Source of the DNA: Ralstonia sp. 25mfcol4.1
GTDB taxonomy: Bacteria > Pseudomonadota > Gammaproteobacteria > Burkholderiales > Burkholderiaceae
Direction: 5' to 3'
Assembly: GCF_900104095.1 (NCBI RefSeq)
Contig: NZ_FNJO01000001.1
Span: 62,001-126,000 of the forward strand
DNA: 64,000 nucleotides
In this document: positions 9,670 through 19,261 of the stretch, piece by piece
Position numbering within the stretch: the first letter of the stretch is position 1
How the letters are laid out: every line of letters begins with the position of its first letter
The notes under the pieces: model-generated
Databases searched by the model: none
Seen by the model: only the letters and a program-made list of their open reading frames with translations
Told to the model about the DNA's origin: nothing
Program-made: the position numbers and the translations under genes

Positions 9670-11145
9670 TCAGTTAAACCAATGTTCCCGTGCTTTCATG
9701 ATCAGCGCCTTGGCTTCATCCTCGCCAACGCCGGCCATCTCGACCAGCTCGTCCACGGCCAGTTCGGCCAGGTCGTCACGCGTATGGATGTTGCCTTCGG
9801 CCAGTTTGCCGATCAGCTCGGGGGTCAGGCCGTCGAGCGAACGCAGATCCTGCGACACCTCTTCCACCTTTTCTTCCCGGGCCAGTTCCATCGTCAGCAG
9901 CGCATCGCGGGCGCGGTTGCGCAGCTCGTTGACGGTGTCCTCGTCGAAGGCCTCGATTTCCATCATTTCGCTGATGGGCACGTAGGCCACTTCTTCCAGC
10001 GTGGAGAAGCCTTCCTCGATGAGGATGTCCGCCACTTCCTCGTCCACGTCCAGCTTGGCCATGAACAGCTTGCGCACCACTTCGCTTTCCTCGGCCTGCT
10101 TCTGCGCCGATTCTTCCTGCGTCATGATGTTGATCTGCCAGCCGGTCAGTTCCGACGCCAGGCGTACGTTCTGACCGCTGCGGCCGATGGAGACGGCGAG
10201 GTTTTCCTCGTCGACCACCACATCCATGCTGTGCTTCTCTTCGTCGACCACGATCGACTGCACCTGCGCCGGCGCCAGCGCGCCGATCACGAACTGCGCC
10301 GGGTCTTCAGACCACAGTACGATGTCCACGGCCTCGCCGCCAATCTCGTTGCGCACCGCCGTGACGCGCGTGCCACGCACGCCTACGCAGGTGCCGATCG
10401 GATCGATGCGCTTGTCATGCGCCACCACGGCGATCTTGGCGCGCACACCCGGGTCACGGGCCGCCGCCTTGATTTCCAGCAGGCCCTGTTCCATCTCGGG
10501 CACTTCGTTCTCGAAGAGCTTGATCAGGAACTCGGGCGCGGTGCGCGACAGTTCGATCTGCGGGCCACGCGCGGCGCGGTCCACGTTCAGGATGTACGCA
10601 CGCACGCGGTCGCCGGTGCGCAGGTTTTCCTTCGGAATGATCTGGTCGCGGGCCAGCAGCGCTTCCACGCGGCCGGATTCGACGATCAGACCCTTCTTGT
10701 CGGCGCGCTTGACCGTGCCGGTCATGATCTTCTCGCCGCGATCCAGGTAGTCGTTCAGGATCTGTTCGCGCTCGGCGTCGCGGATACGCTGCAGGATCAC
10801 CTGCTTGGCGGCCTGCGCGCCGATACGGCCAAACTCCACCGACTCGATCTGCTCTTCGATGAAATCGTCCAGCTGGATGTCGGCGCTCTGGTCGCGGGCT
10901 TCGAACAGCAGGATCTGCTTGTCCGGTTCCTGCAGACCCTGTTCGTCGGGGACGACAAGCCAGCGACGGAACGTTTCGTGCTCACCGGATTCACGGTCGA
11001 TATGGACGCGGATATCCACGTCTTCCTCGAAACGCTTCTTGGTGGCCGAGGCCAGCGCGGCCTCCAGTGCACCAAAGACCACATCCTTGTCAACGTTCTT
11101 CTCGCGCGCTAGCGCATCGACGAGCAACAGAACTTCGCGGCTCAT
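9670..11145 (-). CDS. nusA: Transcription termination/antitermination factor NusA
   Basis: RNA-polymerase-binding factor controlling pausing, termination and antitermination; 491 residues. It shows the NusA N-terminal domain ([18 protein letters not shown]), an S1 domain ([20 protein letters not shown]), two KH domains with [14 protein letters not shown] and [18 protein letters not shown], and two C-terminal acidic helical repeats ([20 protein letters not shown] and similar), the arrangement of proteobacterial NusA. Its start overlaps the end of rimP by four bases, so translation is probably coupled. Confidence 0.98.
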   Translation of the reverse strand: MSREVLLLVDALAREKNVDKDVVFGALEAALASATKKRFEEDVDIRVHIDRESGEHETFRRWLVVPDEQGLQEPDKQILLFEARDQSADIQLDDFIEEQIESVEFGRIGAQAAKQVILQRIRDAEREQILNDYLDRGEKIMTGTVKRADKKGLIVESGRVEALLARDQIIPKENLRTGDRVRAYILNVDRAARGPQIELSRTAPEFLIKLFENEVPEMEQGLLEIKAAARDPGVRAKIAVVAHDKRIDPIGTCVGVRGTRVTAVRNEIGGEAVDIVLWSEDPAQFVIGALAPAQVQSIVVDEEKHSMDVVVDEENLAVSIGRSGQNVRLASELTGWQINIMTQEESAQKQAEESEVVRKLFMAKLDVDEEVADILIEEGFSTLEEVAYVPISEMMEIEAFDEDTVNELRNRARDALLTMELAREEKVEEVSQDLRSLDGLTPELIGKLAEGNIHTRDDLAELAVDELVEMAGVGEDEAKALIMKAREHWFN

Positions 11146-11630
11146 TGCTTGTTCCCTTTTCTTTGATTTCCCTTGAAGTCGATCACAGGCACCAGGCGGG
11201 CCTTGTCGACATCGGATATGGCGAATTCCAGCAGTGCAGCGCCGTCCTTGCCCTCGAACTCCAGGCCGATCTTCTCGGCCCCGGCCTCGCCCGCGGGTTC
11301 GCGCAGGATGCCGACGAAATTCTTCTGGCCGTTGACCGGCAGGCGCAGCGTGACCCTGGCTTCCTCACCGGCGAAGCGGACAAAATCGGCCAGCTTCTTG
11401 AGCGGACGGTCCAGGCCCGGCGACGATACTTCGAGGCGCTCGTAGTCGACGTTCTCGACCATCAGCACGTGCGTGAGCTGGCGGCTGACTTTCTCGCAAT
11501 CCTCAATGACGATGCCGGTTTCAGGCTGATCGATATAGACACGCAGAAGTCCGGCCGGGGCACGCTCAAGCTCAACCAACTCGTAGCCCATGCCGTTAAG
11601 GGTGGTTTCGATCAAATCTGCCAGATGCAC
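11142..11630 (-). CDS. rimP: Ribosome maturation factor RimP
   Basis: Needed for assembly of the 30S subunit; 162 residues, normal length. The N-terminal domain contains [20 protein letters not shown] and [24 protein letters not shown], both family signatures, then [23 protein letters not shown]. The start codon is GTG at 11630 with a GGGA-type ribosome binding site a few bases upstream; no in-frame ATG fits the family N-terminus. It is the first gene of the operon, with the promoter in the spacer toward rluB. Confidence 0.96.
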   Translation of the reverse strand: MHLADLIETTLNGMGYELVELERAPAGLLRVYIDQPETGIVIEDCEKVSRQLTHVLMVENVDYERLEVSSPGLDRPLKKLADFVRFAGEEARVTLRLPVNGQKNFVGILREPAGEAGAEKIGLEFEGKDGAALLEFAISDVDKARLVPVIDFKGNQRKGNKQ

Positions 11631-11961
11631 TGTATTCCCGAGTAGTGGCTTTCAATACCTTGGCAGACACCGGGCAACACAACGTTCTGAAATCGAGGTT
11701 CCGAAACGGCCTGTAAGCCCTGCCTGCCCATCATCCCCACGAAACCGGGCGCGTCATGTGACGCAATCCAGCCGCAAGCACAAACGGGCGAACCAAAAAA
11801 AAATGGGCGCAATGCCCATCATTCGCCCATCCTCGCCGAGGATGATACTTTTGAATAGACTTGGATTATACGCGGATTATGCCTAAAAGGCAAAAGCCTA
11901 CTGGGACCCGCGCCGGAATGCGGCCGAAGGCCGGACTTTTCCGGCATCGGCGCTTTCCGTA
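11631..11961. other. rluB–rimP spacer: terminator plus rimP operon leader
   Basis: This 331-bp spacer holds no convincing gene. From the rluB side it carries a small imperfect hairpin (11828–11842), the rluB terminator (11794–11820), then a palindrome GCGTCATGTGACGC (11751–11764), and finally about 110 bp that must contain the rimP–truB promoter. I could not pick a confident −35/−10 pair. No metY-type tRNA gene is present, unlike the enterobacterial operon. Confidence 0.6.
11794..11820 (-). terminator. Intrinsic terminator of rluB
   Basis: On the minus strand a 6-bp stem ATGGGC / GCCCAT with a 5-base loop is followed by about nine T residues. It sits downstream of rluB and upstream of the rimP operon, separating the two units. 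Confidence 0.85.
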
Positions 11962-13908
11962 TCAGCGTTGACCGCCCCGGCCACCGCCACGAGGCCGACG
12001 ATTGCCGCCACTGCCGCCGCCACCGCCGCCGGCCTTGGCGGCCTTGGGCATCACATTGCCGTTGACGTCACCGCCGCCGCCCCGGCGCTGGCGATTCCCG
12101 CCTGCGTTTCCGGCATTCCCGGCATTGCCGGCGTTACCGCCCATGCCTCCGCGACCGCCACGGCCACCGCCGGCACCCTTGCCGCCTGCCGCGCCACGCA
12201 TGCCGCCCGCGCCACGCATCGCGCCGGCGCCGCCAAGGCCGCCACTGAATTTCGTCGTGTGCGACGTCAGCGGTGCCGGGCCAGACGGGATGTAGCCCAT
12301 CGAGGTCTGCATCGGGTCGGGCTGACCACGGCCCGCGTTGCCGCCGCCTCGGTTGCCGCCGGCCTTTTCAAAGCGCGGCAGGCCGTCCATGCCCGTGTGC
12401 ATTGGCATGCCCGCAATGGCCGCTTCGGTACGCGCCTTGCGGCCACCCACCTTGGTCACGCCACCCTTGCCGCCGCCTTGCTCGGCCTTGGCCGGCGCCT
12501 TCAGGCCGATGCTGGCCATCAGATTGCGCACGTCCGTGGCTTCCAGCTCCTGCCAGCGGCCGCGCTTGAGACCACGCGGCAGCAGGAACTGGCCGTAGCG
12601 GGTCCGGATCAGGCGCGACACGGTCAGGCCGACGGCCTCGAACATCCGGCGCACTTCGCGGTTCCGGCCTTCGGTCAGCGCAACGTGATACCACTGGTTC
12701 ACGCCCTCGCCACCGCCGTCGGCGATACGCAGGAAATTAGCCTCGCCGTCGTCGAGCTGAATGCCATGCAACAGCGCCTGGCGATCGGCTTCCGCCAGTT
12801 CGCCCAGCGTACGCACCGCGTATTCGCGCTCCACGCCGTAGCGCGGATGCATGAAGCGGTTGGCGATATCGCCAGACGTGGTAAAGATCAACAGGCCTTC
12901 GGTGTTGAAGTCGAGGCGTCCAACCGCCACCCACTTGCCGTTCTTGATACGCGGCAGGCTGTCGAACACGGTCGGACGGCCTTCCGGATCCGACTGGCTG
13001 ACGATCTCGCCGGACGGCTTGTGATACAGCAGCACGCGCGGCGGCTTGGTCGTTACCTTGCGATGAATCAGCTTGCCGTTCACGCGGACCTGGTCGGTCG
13101 GCAGGATACGCTGGCCGATATGCGCAGGCAGGCCGTTGACGGACACCCGGCCCTGCAGAATCAGTTCTTCCATCTCGCGGCGCGAGCCCAGGCCGCCTTC
13201 GGCGAGCACCTTGTGCAGCTTCGGCGCATCGTCATCCGACGTCAGTTCGCGCACCGGCTTGGCCTTGGTGCGCGGCACGACGGTGTCTTCCTCGTCGAAC
13301 TGGTCGGAAATCACGAAGCGGAACAGGTCCTCGGCCCCGGCGGCAGCCTTGGCGCCACCGGTCTTGCCGGCCGGCTTCGCCGACCTGTCGCCCTGGCGCT
13401 GTTCGCCCTGACGCTGTTCGCCACGGGCACCCTGCTTGCCGGCACCCGCCTGATTCTTGCGCTGGCCATTGCGATTGCGCTTGCCAGCCTGCTCTGCCGC
13501 CGGCTTGTTGTCGCCGTCGACCAGTGCGGCCTTGCGCTGCGGCTGCTGGCGGCGCTTGCGCTGGCCAGGCTGGGCCTGCGCCTCGCCGCCGTCGGCCTGA
13601 CGTGCCTCTGGCGCAGCGGCACCGGCACCGGCATCGGCAGCAGGCGCCGGCTTGCGGCGACCACGGCCACGCGGCGCGGCCGGCTGGGCGGTGTCGCCAG
13701 CCTCGGCCGGCGCGTCGCCATCCGCGCGACCCGCATCCCGATCCTGCGCGGCCTGGCGGCGCGACGCCACCAGATTGCGCAAACCGCGGCGGAGCCCCTT
13801 GCGGCGCGGCGCGCCGTCGGCGTCATTTCCCGTATCGGGGGCGCCGGTGTCACCCGGCACGTCCGGCTGGCGGACGTCTTGCTCAGCGGAATCAGACAAA
13901 GTATTCAC
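11962..13908 (-). CDS. rluB: 23S rRNA pseudouridine(2605) synthase RluB-type
   Basis: Pseudouridine synthase of the RsuA/RluB group acting on 23S rRNA. From the chosen GTG start at 13908 it has 648 residues, far longer than the roughly 290 of E. coli RluB. The core lies at about residues 205–460: an S4 RNA-binding domain ([21 protein letters not shown]), then catalytic [14 protein letters not shown] with its aspartate, and [20 protein letters not shown]. An N-terminal basic Ala/Gln/Arg-rich extension and a C-terminal Gly/Asn/Arg-rich tail account for the rest. The frame remains open farther upstream but overlaps scpB there; the GTG lies 19 bp after the scpB stop, so I use it. Confidence 0.88.
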   Translation of the reverse strand: MNTLSDSAEQDVRQPDVPGDTGAPDTGNDADGAPRRKGLRRGLRNLVASRRQAAQDRDAGRADGDAPAEAGDTAQPAAPRGRGRRKPAPAADAGAGAAAPEARQADGGEAQAQPGQRKRRQQPQRKAALVDGDNKPAAEQAGKRNRNGQRKNQAGAGKQGARGEQRQGEQRQGDRSAKPAGKTGGAKAAAGAEDLFRFVISDQFDEEDTVVPRTKAKPVRELTSDDDAPKLHKVLAEGGLGSRREMEELILQGRVSVNGLPAHIGQRILPTDQVRVNGKLIHRKVTTKPPRVLLYHKPSGEIVSQSDPEGRPTVFDSLPRIKNGKWVAVGRLDFNTEGLLIFTTSGDIANRFMHPRYGVEREYAVRTLGELAEADRQALLHGIQLDDGEANFLRIADGGGEGVNQWYHVALTEGRNREVRRMFEAVGLTVSRLIRTRYGQFLLPRGLKRGRWQELEATDVRNLMASIGLKAPAKAEQGGGKGGVTKVGGRKARTEAAIAGMPMHTGMDGLPRFEKAGGNRGGGNAGRGQPDPMQTSMGYIPSGPAPLTSHTTKFSGGLGGAGAMRGAGGMRGAAGGKGAGGGRGGRGGMGGNAGNAGNAGNAGGNRQRRGGGGDVNGNVMPKAAKAGGGGGGSGGNRRPRGGGRGGQR

Positions 13909-13927
13909 TATCGATGTTGCATGTTGT

Positions 13928-14995
13928 TCAGTTGGACACACGCTCGTCGTCGTCCTCGGTCGGGAAAGGCATATCGCCATTCCGGTCCGCAGGGGCGGCG
14001 GGCGCCGCTTCGGGCGCCCCGGTGTCCATGTGGAAGCCGTTGGCATGAGCCACCGGCGGGTCTTCCTGCCCGTCGTCTTCAGGCATCCGGGCGGCGCTGA
14101 TATCGTCTTCGGAGGCATCGCCGTCGGCGATTTCCTCGCTGGGGGCGGCAGGCCCCTCGTCATGTTGCACCGACCCGGTATCGGCGCGCTCTTCCTGCGA
14201 GGCGCCTTCGCCGGCTTCGGCCGATCCGGCCAAGTCAGCGGCTTCAGCGGCTTCAGTGGCTTCAGCGGCTTCAGCGGCTTCAGATCCTTCAGCCGCTTCT
14301 GCCGCTTCTGCCGCTCGTACCGCCTCGACAGGCTCGGCGCCCACATCCGACCCGGCGGCCTCGACGGTCAAAGCGGCTGCCGATTCGGCAAACGCTTCTT
14401 CGTCGCCGGCAGGCGGATTGGCCGTGGCGATTTCTTCAAAATCGATGGCTTGCTGCTCCAGGAGCGCGGCTTGCGCCTGGGCCTGGGCATCTTCCAGCGG
14501 GGGCAACTCGTCCAGCGAGCGCAAGCCAAGGTCATCCAGGAACGCCTTGGTCGTCGCGTACAGGGCGGGACGACCCGGCACGTCGCGATGGCCAATGACC
14601 TCGATCCAGCTGCGATCCTCGAGTTTCTTGATCACGTCCGTACTGACCGTCACGCCCCGGATTTCCTCGATATCGCCACGCGTGACAGGCTGGCGATACG
14701 CGATGATCGCCAGGGTTTCCATGACGGCGCGCGAGTACTTGGGCGGCTTTTCCGGATTCAGCCGGTCGAGGAATTCCCGCATCTCGGGGCGGCTCTGGAA
14801 GCGCCAGCCGCTGGCCAGCGCCACCAGTTCGACCCCGCGCGGCTGCCAGTCCTGCCGCAGTTCCTCGAGCAGCACCCGGATCGTGTCGGCGCCGACGTCG
14901 TCGGCAAACAACCGTCGCAGATCGCCAACGCGCAGCGGCTCCTGCGCACAGATCAGCGCGGTCTCGAGGACGATCTTCGCCTCTTGGGTATTCAT
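13928..14995 (-). CDS. scpB: Segregation and condensation protein ScpB with long acidic tail
   Basis: Subunit of the SMC–ScpAB condensin complex. The start at ATG 14995 gives [21 protein letters not shown], the expected N-terminus. Two winged-helix domains fill the first ~185 residues ([31 protein letters not shown] is the second). The protein has 355 residues because of a ~170-residue C-terminal tail rich in Ala, Glu and Asp, part of it encoded by a 9-bp tandem repeat. rluB follows 19 bp downstream. No scpA is adjacent. Confidence 0.93.
   Translation of the reverse strand: MNTQEAKIVLETALICAQEPLRVGDLRRLFADDVGADTIRVLLEELRQDWQPRGVELVALASGWRFQSRPEMREFLDRLNPEKPPKYSRAVMETLAIIAYRQPVTRGDIEEIRGVTVSTDVIKKLEDRSWIEVIGHRDVPGRPALYATTKAFLDDLGLRSLDELPPLEDAQAQAQAALLEQQAIDFEEIATANPPAGDEEAFAESAAALTVEAAGSDVGAEPVEAVRAAEAAEAAEGSEAAEAAEATEAAEAADLAGSAEAGEGASQEERADTGSVQHDEGPAAPSEEIADGDASEDDISAARMPEDDGQEDPPVAHANGFHMDTGAPEAAPAAPADRNGDMPFPTEDDDERVSN
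14236..14316 (-). repeat. 9-bp tandem repeat in scpB
   Basis: Nine units of a CAGCGGCTT-type 9-mer (plus-strand view), the first five nearly identical and the last four decayed. They encode an Ala/Glu-rich tripeptide pattern in the ScpB tail. The unit length keeps the frame, so copy-number change would only alter tail length. Confidence 0.85.
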
Positions 14996-15547
14996 GTGAT
15001 TGCGTGCAGCCTGTCTTTGCACCTGCCCCCGGACAAATCCCGGAGCACTGGAGATTGCAGATACAGCGAGGCCGAAGCCACCGCCATCTCATCGCGCAGC
15101 CAGCTCGCCTGCCTAATGCAGCGCAGCCGTGCGCACCTCGTTCTTTTGCATCGAATTGCCGGGTCGATCCGGCAGGAGATCGTCCGGCGCTGGCCAGTTT
15201 CACCAGTCAACGGACCTCTTGCGTCGCGCCTTCTCCCTTCGGGGCGGACATTCGCCTGGGCCACCAGATGACCAAGACGGCAAGAAACAAAACGGTATCG
15301 GCTCAGGCAACCTCGCCCTGACCGGCGCCATCTTCCCAACCGCAGCCGGTCTTTTAACCAGATCTTTTGAACCGGATGGACTGTTGAGACGTTCTCGGCT
15401 CACCAGAGTGACCGAAAACCTTGGGCACGCTCCCCAGATCAGGAATGCGGCCCCAGCGGCGCCCCGAGCATGGTGCGGCGCGATACCGTGGTTCTGGCGA
15501 TTGTATGGCATTCCCCGCCCCGCCCGCAACCCGGCGCTGTGGCCGAT
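14996..15547. other. 552-bp spacer without a recognised gene
   Basis: Between scpB and the UreH/TauE-like gene I find no open frame with family features, no tRNA T-arm and no motif of the common small RNAs. The third-position GC rhythm seen in neighbouring genes is absent in all frames. The minus strand should carry the scpB promoter near 15000–15080. A GC hairpin GCCGG-GTCGAT-CCGGC is visible near 15160–15175. Confidence 0.5.
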
Positions 15548-16315
15548 TCAGAACACCACGCAAAAGCCGTGTTGGGCCAGGGTGTCCGGGAGCCAGATCG
15601 ACCGCGCCACGCCCAGCAGGCCGAAGCCGATCACCACCAGTCCCGACGCGACCCGCACGGCAGGTTTGCGAGAGAGTTGCCGCAGGTACCCCGACAGCCC
15701 GGAGATCACGAGCAGGTTGGGCAGCGTGCCCAGTCCGAAGGCGCCCATCACCAGGGCGCCCGACACAGCATTGCCTGCCAGAAGCGCCAGCGCGAGTGCG
15801 CCATAGACCATTCCGCAGGGCACGAGCCCCCAGGCCAGACCCATGCCGTACCGGCGCAACAGCGGCGTTGCGCGACGCTCGCCGCGTAGCCGCACCGGCA
15901 GCCTTGCGGTCATGGCCCGCGCGCGCTGCACCACGTGCACGGCGGCAAGCGAGGCCAGCCGCTCGATCCAGTCGGACCGCATCACGCGTCCACGCAACAG
16001 CCACACACCCGTGATCACCAGCATGATGCTGCCCGCCGCATAAAGCCATCGCTGCAACGGCAGATAATCCTGCCGCCACACCGTTGCTCCGACAGCTCCC
16101 ATCACCGCACCCAGCAGCATGTATGTCGTAATGCGGCCCGCATGCATGACGCACAGCGCAGTCCACCACTGACGAGCGGAACGGTGTATGACAATTGCGA
16201 CATCGCGGTGCTGTTTCTGCTCCGCAGCAATAGCAATTCCTCCACACATGGCCGCGCAATGCATGCCACCGAGCAGGGCCATCAGAAAAACGCTTAAAAG
16301 CACACCAAAAGGCAA
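15548..16315 (-). CDS. UreH/TauE-like membrane protein, cbb3-associated
   Basis: Integral membrane protein of 255 residues with about six helices, of the sulfite exporter TauE/SafE and UreH/DsbD_2-like group (COG2836 type). The opening LLSVFLMALLGGMHCAAMCGGI and the middle MGLAWGLVPCGMVYGALALAL carry the paired small-residue and cysteine motifs of this family (MHCAAMCGG, VPCGMVYG). Genes of this kind often lie beside cco clusters, where a role in copper or heme handling for cbb3 oxidase has been suggested; that is inference here. The TTG start at 16315 is supported by GAGGA four bases upstream. It diverges from fnr. Confidence 0.85.
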   Translation of the reverse strand: MPFGVLLSVFLMALLGGMHCAAMCGGIAIAAEQKQHRDVAIVIHRSARQWWTALCVMHAGRITTYMLLGAVMGAVGATVWRQDYLPLQRWLYAAGSIMLVITGVWLLRGRVMRSDWIERLASLAAVHVVQRARAMTARLPVRLRGERRATPLLRRYGMGLAWGLVPCGMVYGALALALLAGNAVSGALVMGAFGLGTLPNLLVISGLSGYLRQLSRKPAVRVASGLVVIGFGLLGVARSIWLPDTLAQHGFCVVF

Positions 16316-16336
16316 CTGTTCCTCGCTTCTGCATCA

Positions 16337-16350
16337 CATGACGCTGTAAA
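16337..16350 (+). promoter_or_regulatory. Possible −10 element for fnr
   Basis: GCTGTAAAATGCC contains TAAAAT at about 16344–16349, some 50 bp before the fnr start. No good −35 and no FNR-type palindrome were found in this divergent spacer, so self-control by Fnr is not apparent. Confidence 0.35.
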
Positions 16351-16400
16351 ATGCCTGCATCGCGCCCTCGCTGCAAGCGCATTCATAACGAGCACTTCAA

Positions 16401-17126
16401 TTGTTGACTTCCATTCCCGTCACCGAGATGTCGCCCCGTTGCTCCACGTGTGCCATGGGCCAGCTTTGCCTGCCCGTGGGCATGTCGCAACAAGACCTGG
16501 CGAAGATGGACACGCTCGTGCAGGAACGCGTGCGTGTTCACAAGGGCGAAACGCTTTACCGCATGGGCGAACCGCTCAACGCGGTCTACGCCATTCGCTT
16601 TGGCACACTGAAGACGCACGTCACGATGGAGGACGGGCGCACTCAGATCACGGGCTTCCACCTGCCCGGTGAAGTCATCGGTCTCGATGGCCTCAGCGAG
16701 ATGCAGCACGCCTCCGACGCCACAGCGCTGGAAGACGCCGAAGTCTGCGTCGTACGCTACGACGACCTGCAATCGCTGTCGAGCTCCCTGCCCTCCCTGC
16801 AAGGCCAGTTCCTGCGCTTGATGAGCAAGGAAATCTCGCAGGACCAGGTCATGCTGATCACGCTCGGGTCGATGCGCGCCGAAGAACGTTTGGCTGCGTT
16901 CCTCGTCAACATGTCCGAGCGTCTGTCCGCGCGCGGTTACTCGTCCACCGAGTTCGTACTGCGAATGAGCCGCGAAGAAATCGGCAGCTACCTGGGCCTG
17001 AAACTCGAAACCGTCAGCCGCCTGTTCTCGCGCTTTGCCGAAGCGGGGCTGATCCAGATTCGTCAGCGACATGTGAAGCTCGTCGATATGGCAGGCATCA
17101 AGCAGGTGTACAGCAGGTCCTGCTGA
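16401..17126 (+). CDS. fnr: Fnr-type oxygen-sensing transcriptional regulator
   Basis: Crp/Fnr-family activator that carries an oxygen-labile [4Fe-4S] cluster; 241 residues. Cluster ligands are visible as Cys14, Cys17 and Cys23 (RCSTCAMGQLC) plus Cys116. A cyclic-nucleotide-like beta-roll and dimer helix follow, then a helix-turn-helix with MSREEIGSYLGLKLETVSRLF; the E..SR of the recognition helix (ETVSR) is the Fnr signature for TTGAT half-sites. Perfect or near-perfect sites of this type occur ahead of ccoI and ccoN nearby. The start used is TTG 16401; ATG 16428 is an alternative that keeps all cysteines. Neither has a strong ribosome binding site. Confidence 0.93.
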   Translation: MLTSIPVTEMSPRCSTCAMGQLCLPVGMSQQDLAKMDTLVQERVRVHKGETLYRMGEPLNAVYAIRFGTLKTHVTMEDGRTQITGFHLPGEVIGLDGLSEMQHASDATALEDAEVCVVRYDDLQSLSSSLPSLQGQFLRLMSKEISQDQVMLITLGSMRAEERLAAFLVNMSERLSARGYSSTEFVLRMSREEIGSYLGLKLETVSRLFSRFAEAGLIQIRQRHVKLVDMAGIKQVYSRSC

Positions 17127-17149
17127 AATCCAGGGCCGCACATCACGAC

Positions 17150-17189
17150 AAAGGCCGCGCCGGAGCAATCCAGCGCGGCCTTTCTGTTT
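17150..17189. terminator. Bidirectional terminator between fnr and the cco operon
   Basis: A perfect 11-bp stem AAAGGCCGCGC / GCGCGGCCTTT (17150–17160, 17173–17183) followed by CTGTTT sits between the convergent fnr and cco genes. Confidence 0.85.
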
Positions 17190-17210
17190 GCAGTGCACGT
17201 TCTGCATTGC

Positions 17211-17456
17211 CTATTCGAGTTCATCGGTGTCGCTGAGCTTCACCGGCATCGTGTACAGCGTGAGCCCACTGGACAACGCGCAAAATAACCACGCGACCAG
17301 GAAACCAACGGTGTAGATCGCCTGCCGCGAAGCCTCTACCGGATGTCCGAAGAAACTCAAGTCTCCGGGATCCACCACCGAGAACACCACCGCCGTGGCC
17401 GCACCGCCCATCAGAAACGCCGGCCATAGCACCCACATCAGCCAGCGCAGTCTCAT
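17211..17456 (-). CDS. Small two-helix membrane protein at the end of the cco operon
   Basis: Not a family I can name. 81 residues with two predicted membrane helices (about 5–28 and 45–67) separated by a short DPGDLSFFGHPVEAS loop, and a short acidic end. Its ATG overlaps the TGA of ccoH by four bases (ATGA), so it is translationally coupled to the cbb3 assembly genes and probably acts with them at the inner membrane. It is the last gene before the terminator. Confidence 0.75.
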   Translation of the reverse strand: MRLRWLMWVLWPAFLMGGAATAVVFSVVDPGDLSFFGHPVEASRQAIYTVGFLVAWLFCALSSGLTLYTMPVKLSDTDELE

Positions 17457-17662
17457 GGGCGCCTCGCAGTGGCTTCAGCGTGATCGGCGCTGGCCTTCTC
17501 GATCACCAGTCCGTGGCGCGTGGCACCGCTCACCGGCACATCGGCATGGGTGTTCGCCAGCCAGATCGTGATACCGCAACCGACCATCGCCAGCAGCGGA
17601 CCGCTCATCAAAATCCAGGGCCATGGTTCCCTGTACCAGGGCTTTGCGGGGTATTGGGTCAT
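17453..17662 (-). CDS. ccoH: Short FixH/CcoH-like protein
   Basis: 69 residues. The start MTQYPAKPWYREPWPWILMS followed by one membrane helix (GPLLAMVGCGITIWLA) matches the N-terminus of FixH/CcoH, a cbb3 oxidase assembly protein. The part after the helix is short, and the usual DDYYK-type motif is not recognisable; only a GLVIEKA-like echo remains. Position directly after ccoG supports the assignment. A good AGGAG-type site precedes ATG 17662. It could be a reduced but functional FixH or a separate small subunit. Confidence 0.72.
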   Translation of the reverse strand: MTQYPAKPWYREPWPWILMSGPLLAMVGCGITIWLANTHADVPVSGATRHGLVIEKASADHAEATARRP

Positions 17663-17709
17663 TGCGCTCTCCTGTTGGCATTCGTCCCGGCTCACCATCC
17701 ATGACAGGA

Positions 17710-19200
17710 TCACAGATCGCGAGGAACGATGAAACTCGTGCTTTGCCGGATATCCACTTTCCGATCGGTTTCGGTCTCGGCGGTAACCGTCACCTCGATC
17801 TTGTGCGTACCCTGCTTCGCATCGTCGATCGGTACACGAATCCGGATCGGCAGCAGCCGGTTCGACGTGGGCGACAGCGATTCCGCACCGTGGTCGTACT
17901 CTACGACCAGGTCCTTCAACGCGTCGCTCTGCGCCTGCACGTGGAACTTCATCGGCGCCTCTGTGGCATTGATCAGTTGCAGCCGGTACACGTTCTCGAT
18001 CCAGCGGCCTTCCACTTCGCGCCCGAGCGCGCCGCGATCCCGAATGATGTCGACCTTGAGCGGCGCGCGCATGGCCAGCGACGCGACAAAGCCTGCCGTC
18101 AATGCCACCCAGATCGCCGTGTAGACGATCGTGCGCGGACGCAGCAGCCGCTTGCGGGCGTCCGATGCCGACAGCTTCTTGCGCATCGCGTTCTCCGATG
18201 TGTACCGGATCAACCCGCGCGGATATTCCATCTTGTCCATGACCTGGTCGCAGGCATCGATGCACGCTCCGCAGCCGATGCACTCGTACTGCAGGCCGTC
18301 GCGGATGTCGATCCCGGTGGGGCACACCTGTACGCAGATGCTGCAGTTCACGCAGTCGCCCAGGCCAGCCGCGTGGTGGTCGACCTTGCGCGACCGGCTG
18401 CCGCGCGGTTCGCCACGGCCCACGTCGTAGGTCACGACGTAGGTATCGCGGTCCACCATCACGCTCTGGAAGCGCGCGTACGGACACATGTACTTGCACA
18501 CCTGCTCGCGCATGAAGCCAGCATTGCCCCACGTGGCAAACGCATAGAACAGCATCCAGAATGCCTGCCACGGACCGAGCGTCCAGTGCAGGACCTCGCC
18601 GCCCAGTTCGCGGATCGGTGCGAAATAGCCGATGAACGTAAAGCCCGTCCACAGCGCGATCACGATCCACAGCACGTGCTTGGTCGCCTTGAGACGAATC
18701 TTGCGCAGGCTCCACGGATCGCCGTCCAGCCGGATGCGGGCGATGCGGTCGCCTTCCACCCGGCGCTCGATCCACATGAAGATTTCGGTATAGACCGTCT
18801 GTGGACACGCGTACCCGCAGAACAGCCGTCCGGCGATGGCTGTGAACAGGAACAGTGCCAGCGCCGAGATGACCAGCAGAACCGCCAGGTAGATCACGTC
18901 CTGCGGCCACAGCACAAGGCCGAAGATGTAGAACTTGCGGGCGCCGAGATCGAACAGGACGGCTTGCCGGTCGTTCCATTGCAGCCACGGCGTGCCGTAG
19001 TAGACCAGTTGCGTGAGGATGACCAGCCAGATCCGCCAGCTCGAAAAAGCGCCTGTGACCGAGCGCGGATAAATCTTGCGCCGTACTTCATACAGGGCCT
19101 CTTCGGTGGCGTCGGCCGCCGGCTTTGGCGGAGGTGCGGGCCGCCAGGCGGCCTCGCTTGATTCGCGGGTAGTGGGGGGAGATTCCAGGGGCGCGCTCAT
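17710..19200 (-). CDS. ccoG: cbb3 oxidase accessory ferredoxin-like protein CcoG
   Basis: Membrane-bound [4Fe-4S] protein needed for maturation of cbb3 oxidase, reported in other bacteria to act as a cupric reductase; 496 residues. It has several N-terminal membrane helices with the motif GRLFCGYACPQTVYTEIFMW, then two 4Fe-4S motifs in sequence CVNCSICVQVCPTGIDIRDG and CIGCGACIDACDQVMDK, and a C-terminal immunoglobulin-like periplasmic domain. An N-terminal Pro/Ala segment of ~45 residues precedes the first helix. It follows ccoP in the operon. Confidence 0.96.
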   Translation of the reverse strand: MSAPLESPPTTRESSEAAWRPAPPPKPAADATEEALYEVRRKIYPRSVTGAFSSWRIWLVILTQLVYYGTPWLQWNDRQAVLFDLGARKFYIFGLVLWPQDVIYLAVLLVISALALFLFTAIAGRLFCGYACPQTVYTEIFMWIERRVEGDRIARIRLDGDPWSLRKIRLKATKHVLWIVIALWTGFTFIGYFAPIRELGGEVLHWTLGPWQAFWMLFYAFATWGNAGFMREQVCKYMCPYARFQSVMVDRDTYVVTYDVGRGEPRGSRSRKVDHHAAGLGDCVNCSICVQVCPTGIDIRDGLQYECIGCGACIDACDQVMDKMEYPRGLIRYTSENAMRKKLSASDARKRLLRPRTIVYTAIWVALTAGFVASLAMRAPLKVDIIRDRGALGREVEGRWIENVYRLQLINATEAPMKFHVQAQSDALKDLVVEYDHGAESLSPTSNRLLPIRIRVPIDDAKQGTHKIEVTVTAETETDRKVDIRQSTSFIVPRDL

Positions 19201-19261
19201 TGTTCAGCCCTCATGCCCCCGGGTCCGGACGGCGTGGCCTCCGGACCCGGGGGACGGTTTG

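Noticed and set aside
13909-14346. Upstream extension of the rluB frame with [13 protein letters not shown] repeats
   Set aside because: It overlaps the scpB tail repeat in another frame. The GTG at 13908, just after the scpB stop, is a more sensible start.
15155-15180. T-arm-like hairpin GCCGG-GTCGAT-CCGGC in the scpB spacer, as a tRNA hint
   Set aside because: No matching acceptor, anticodon or D arms around it.
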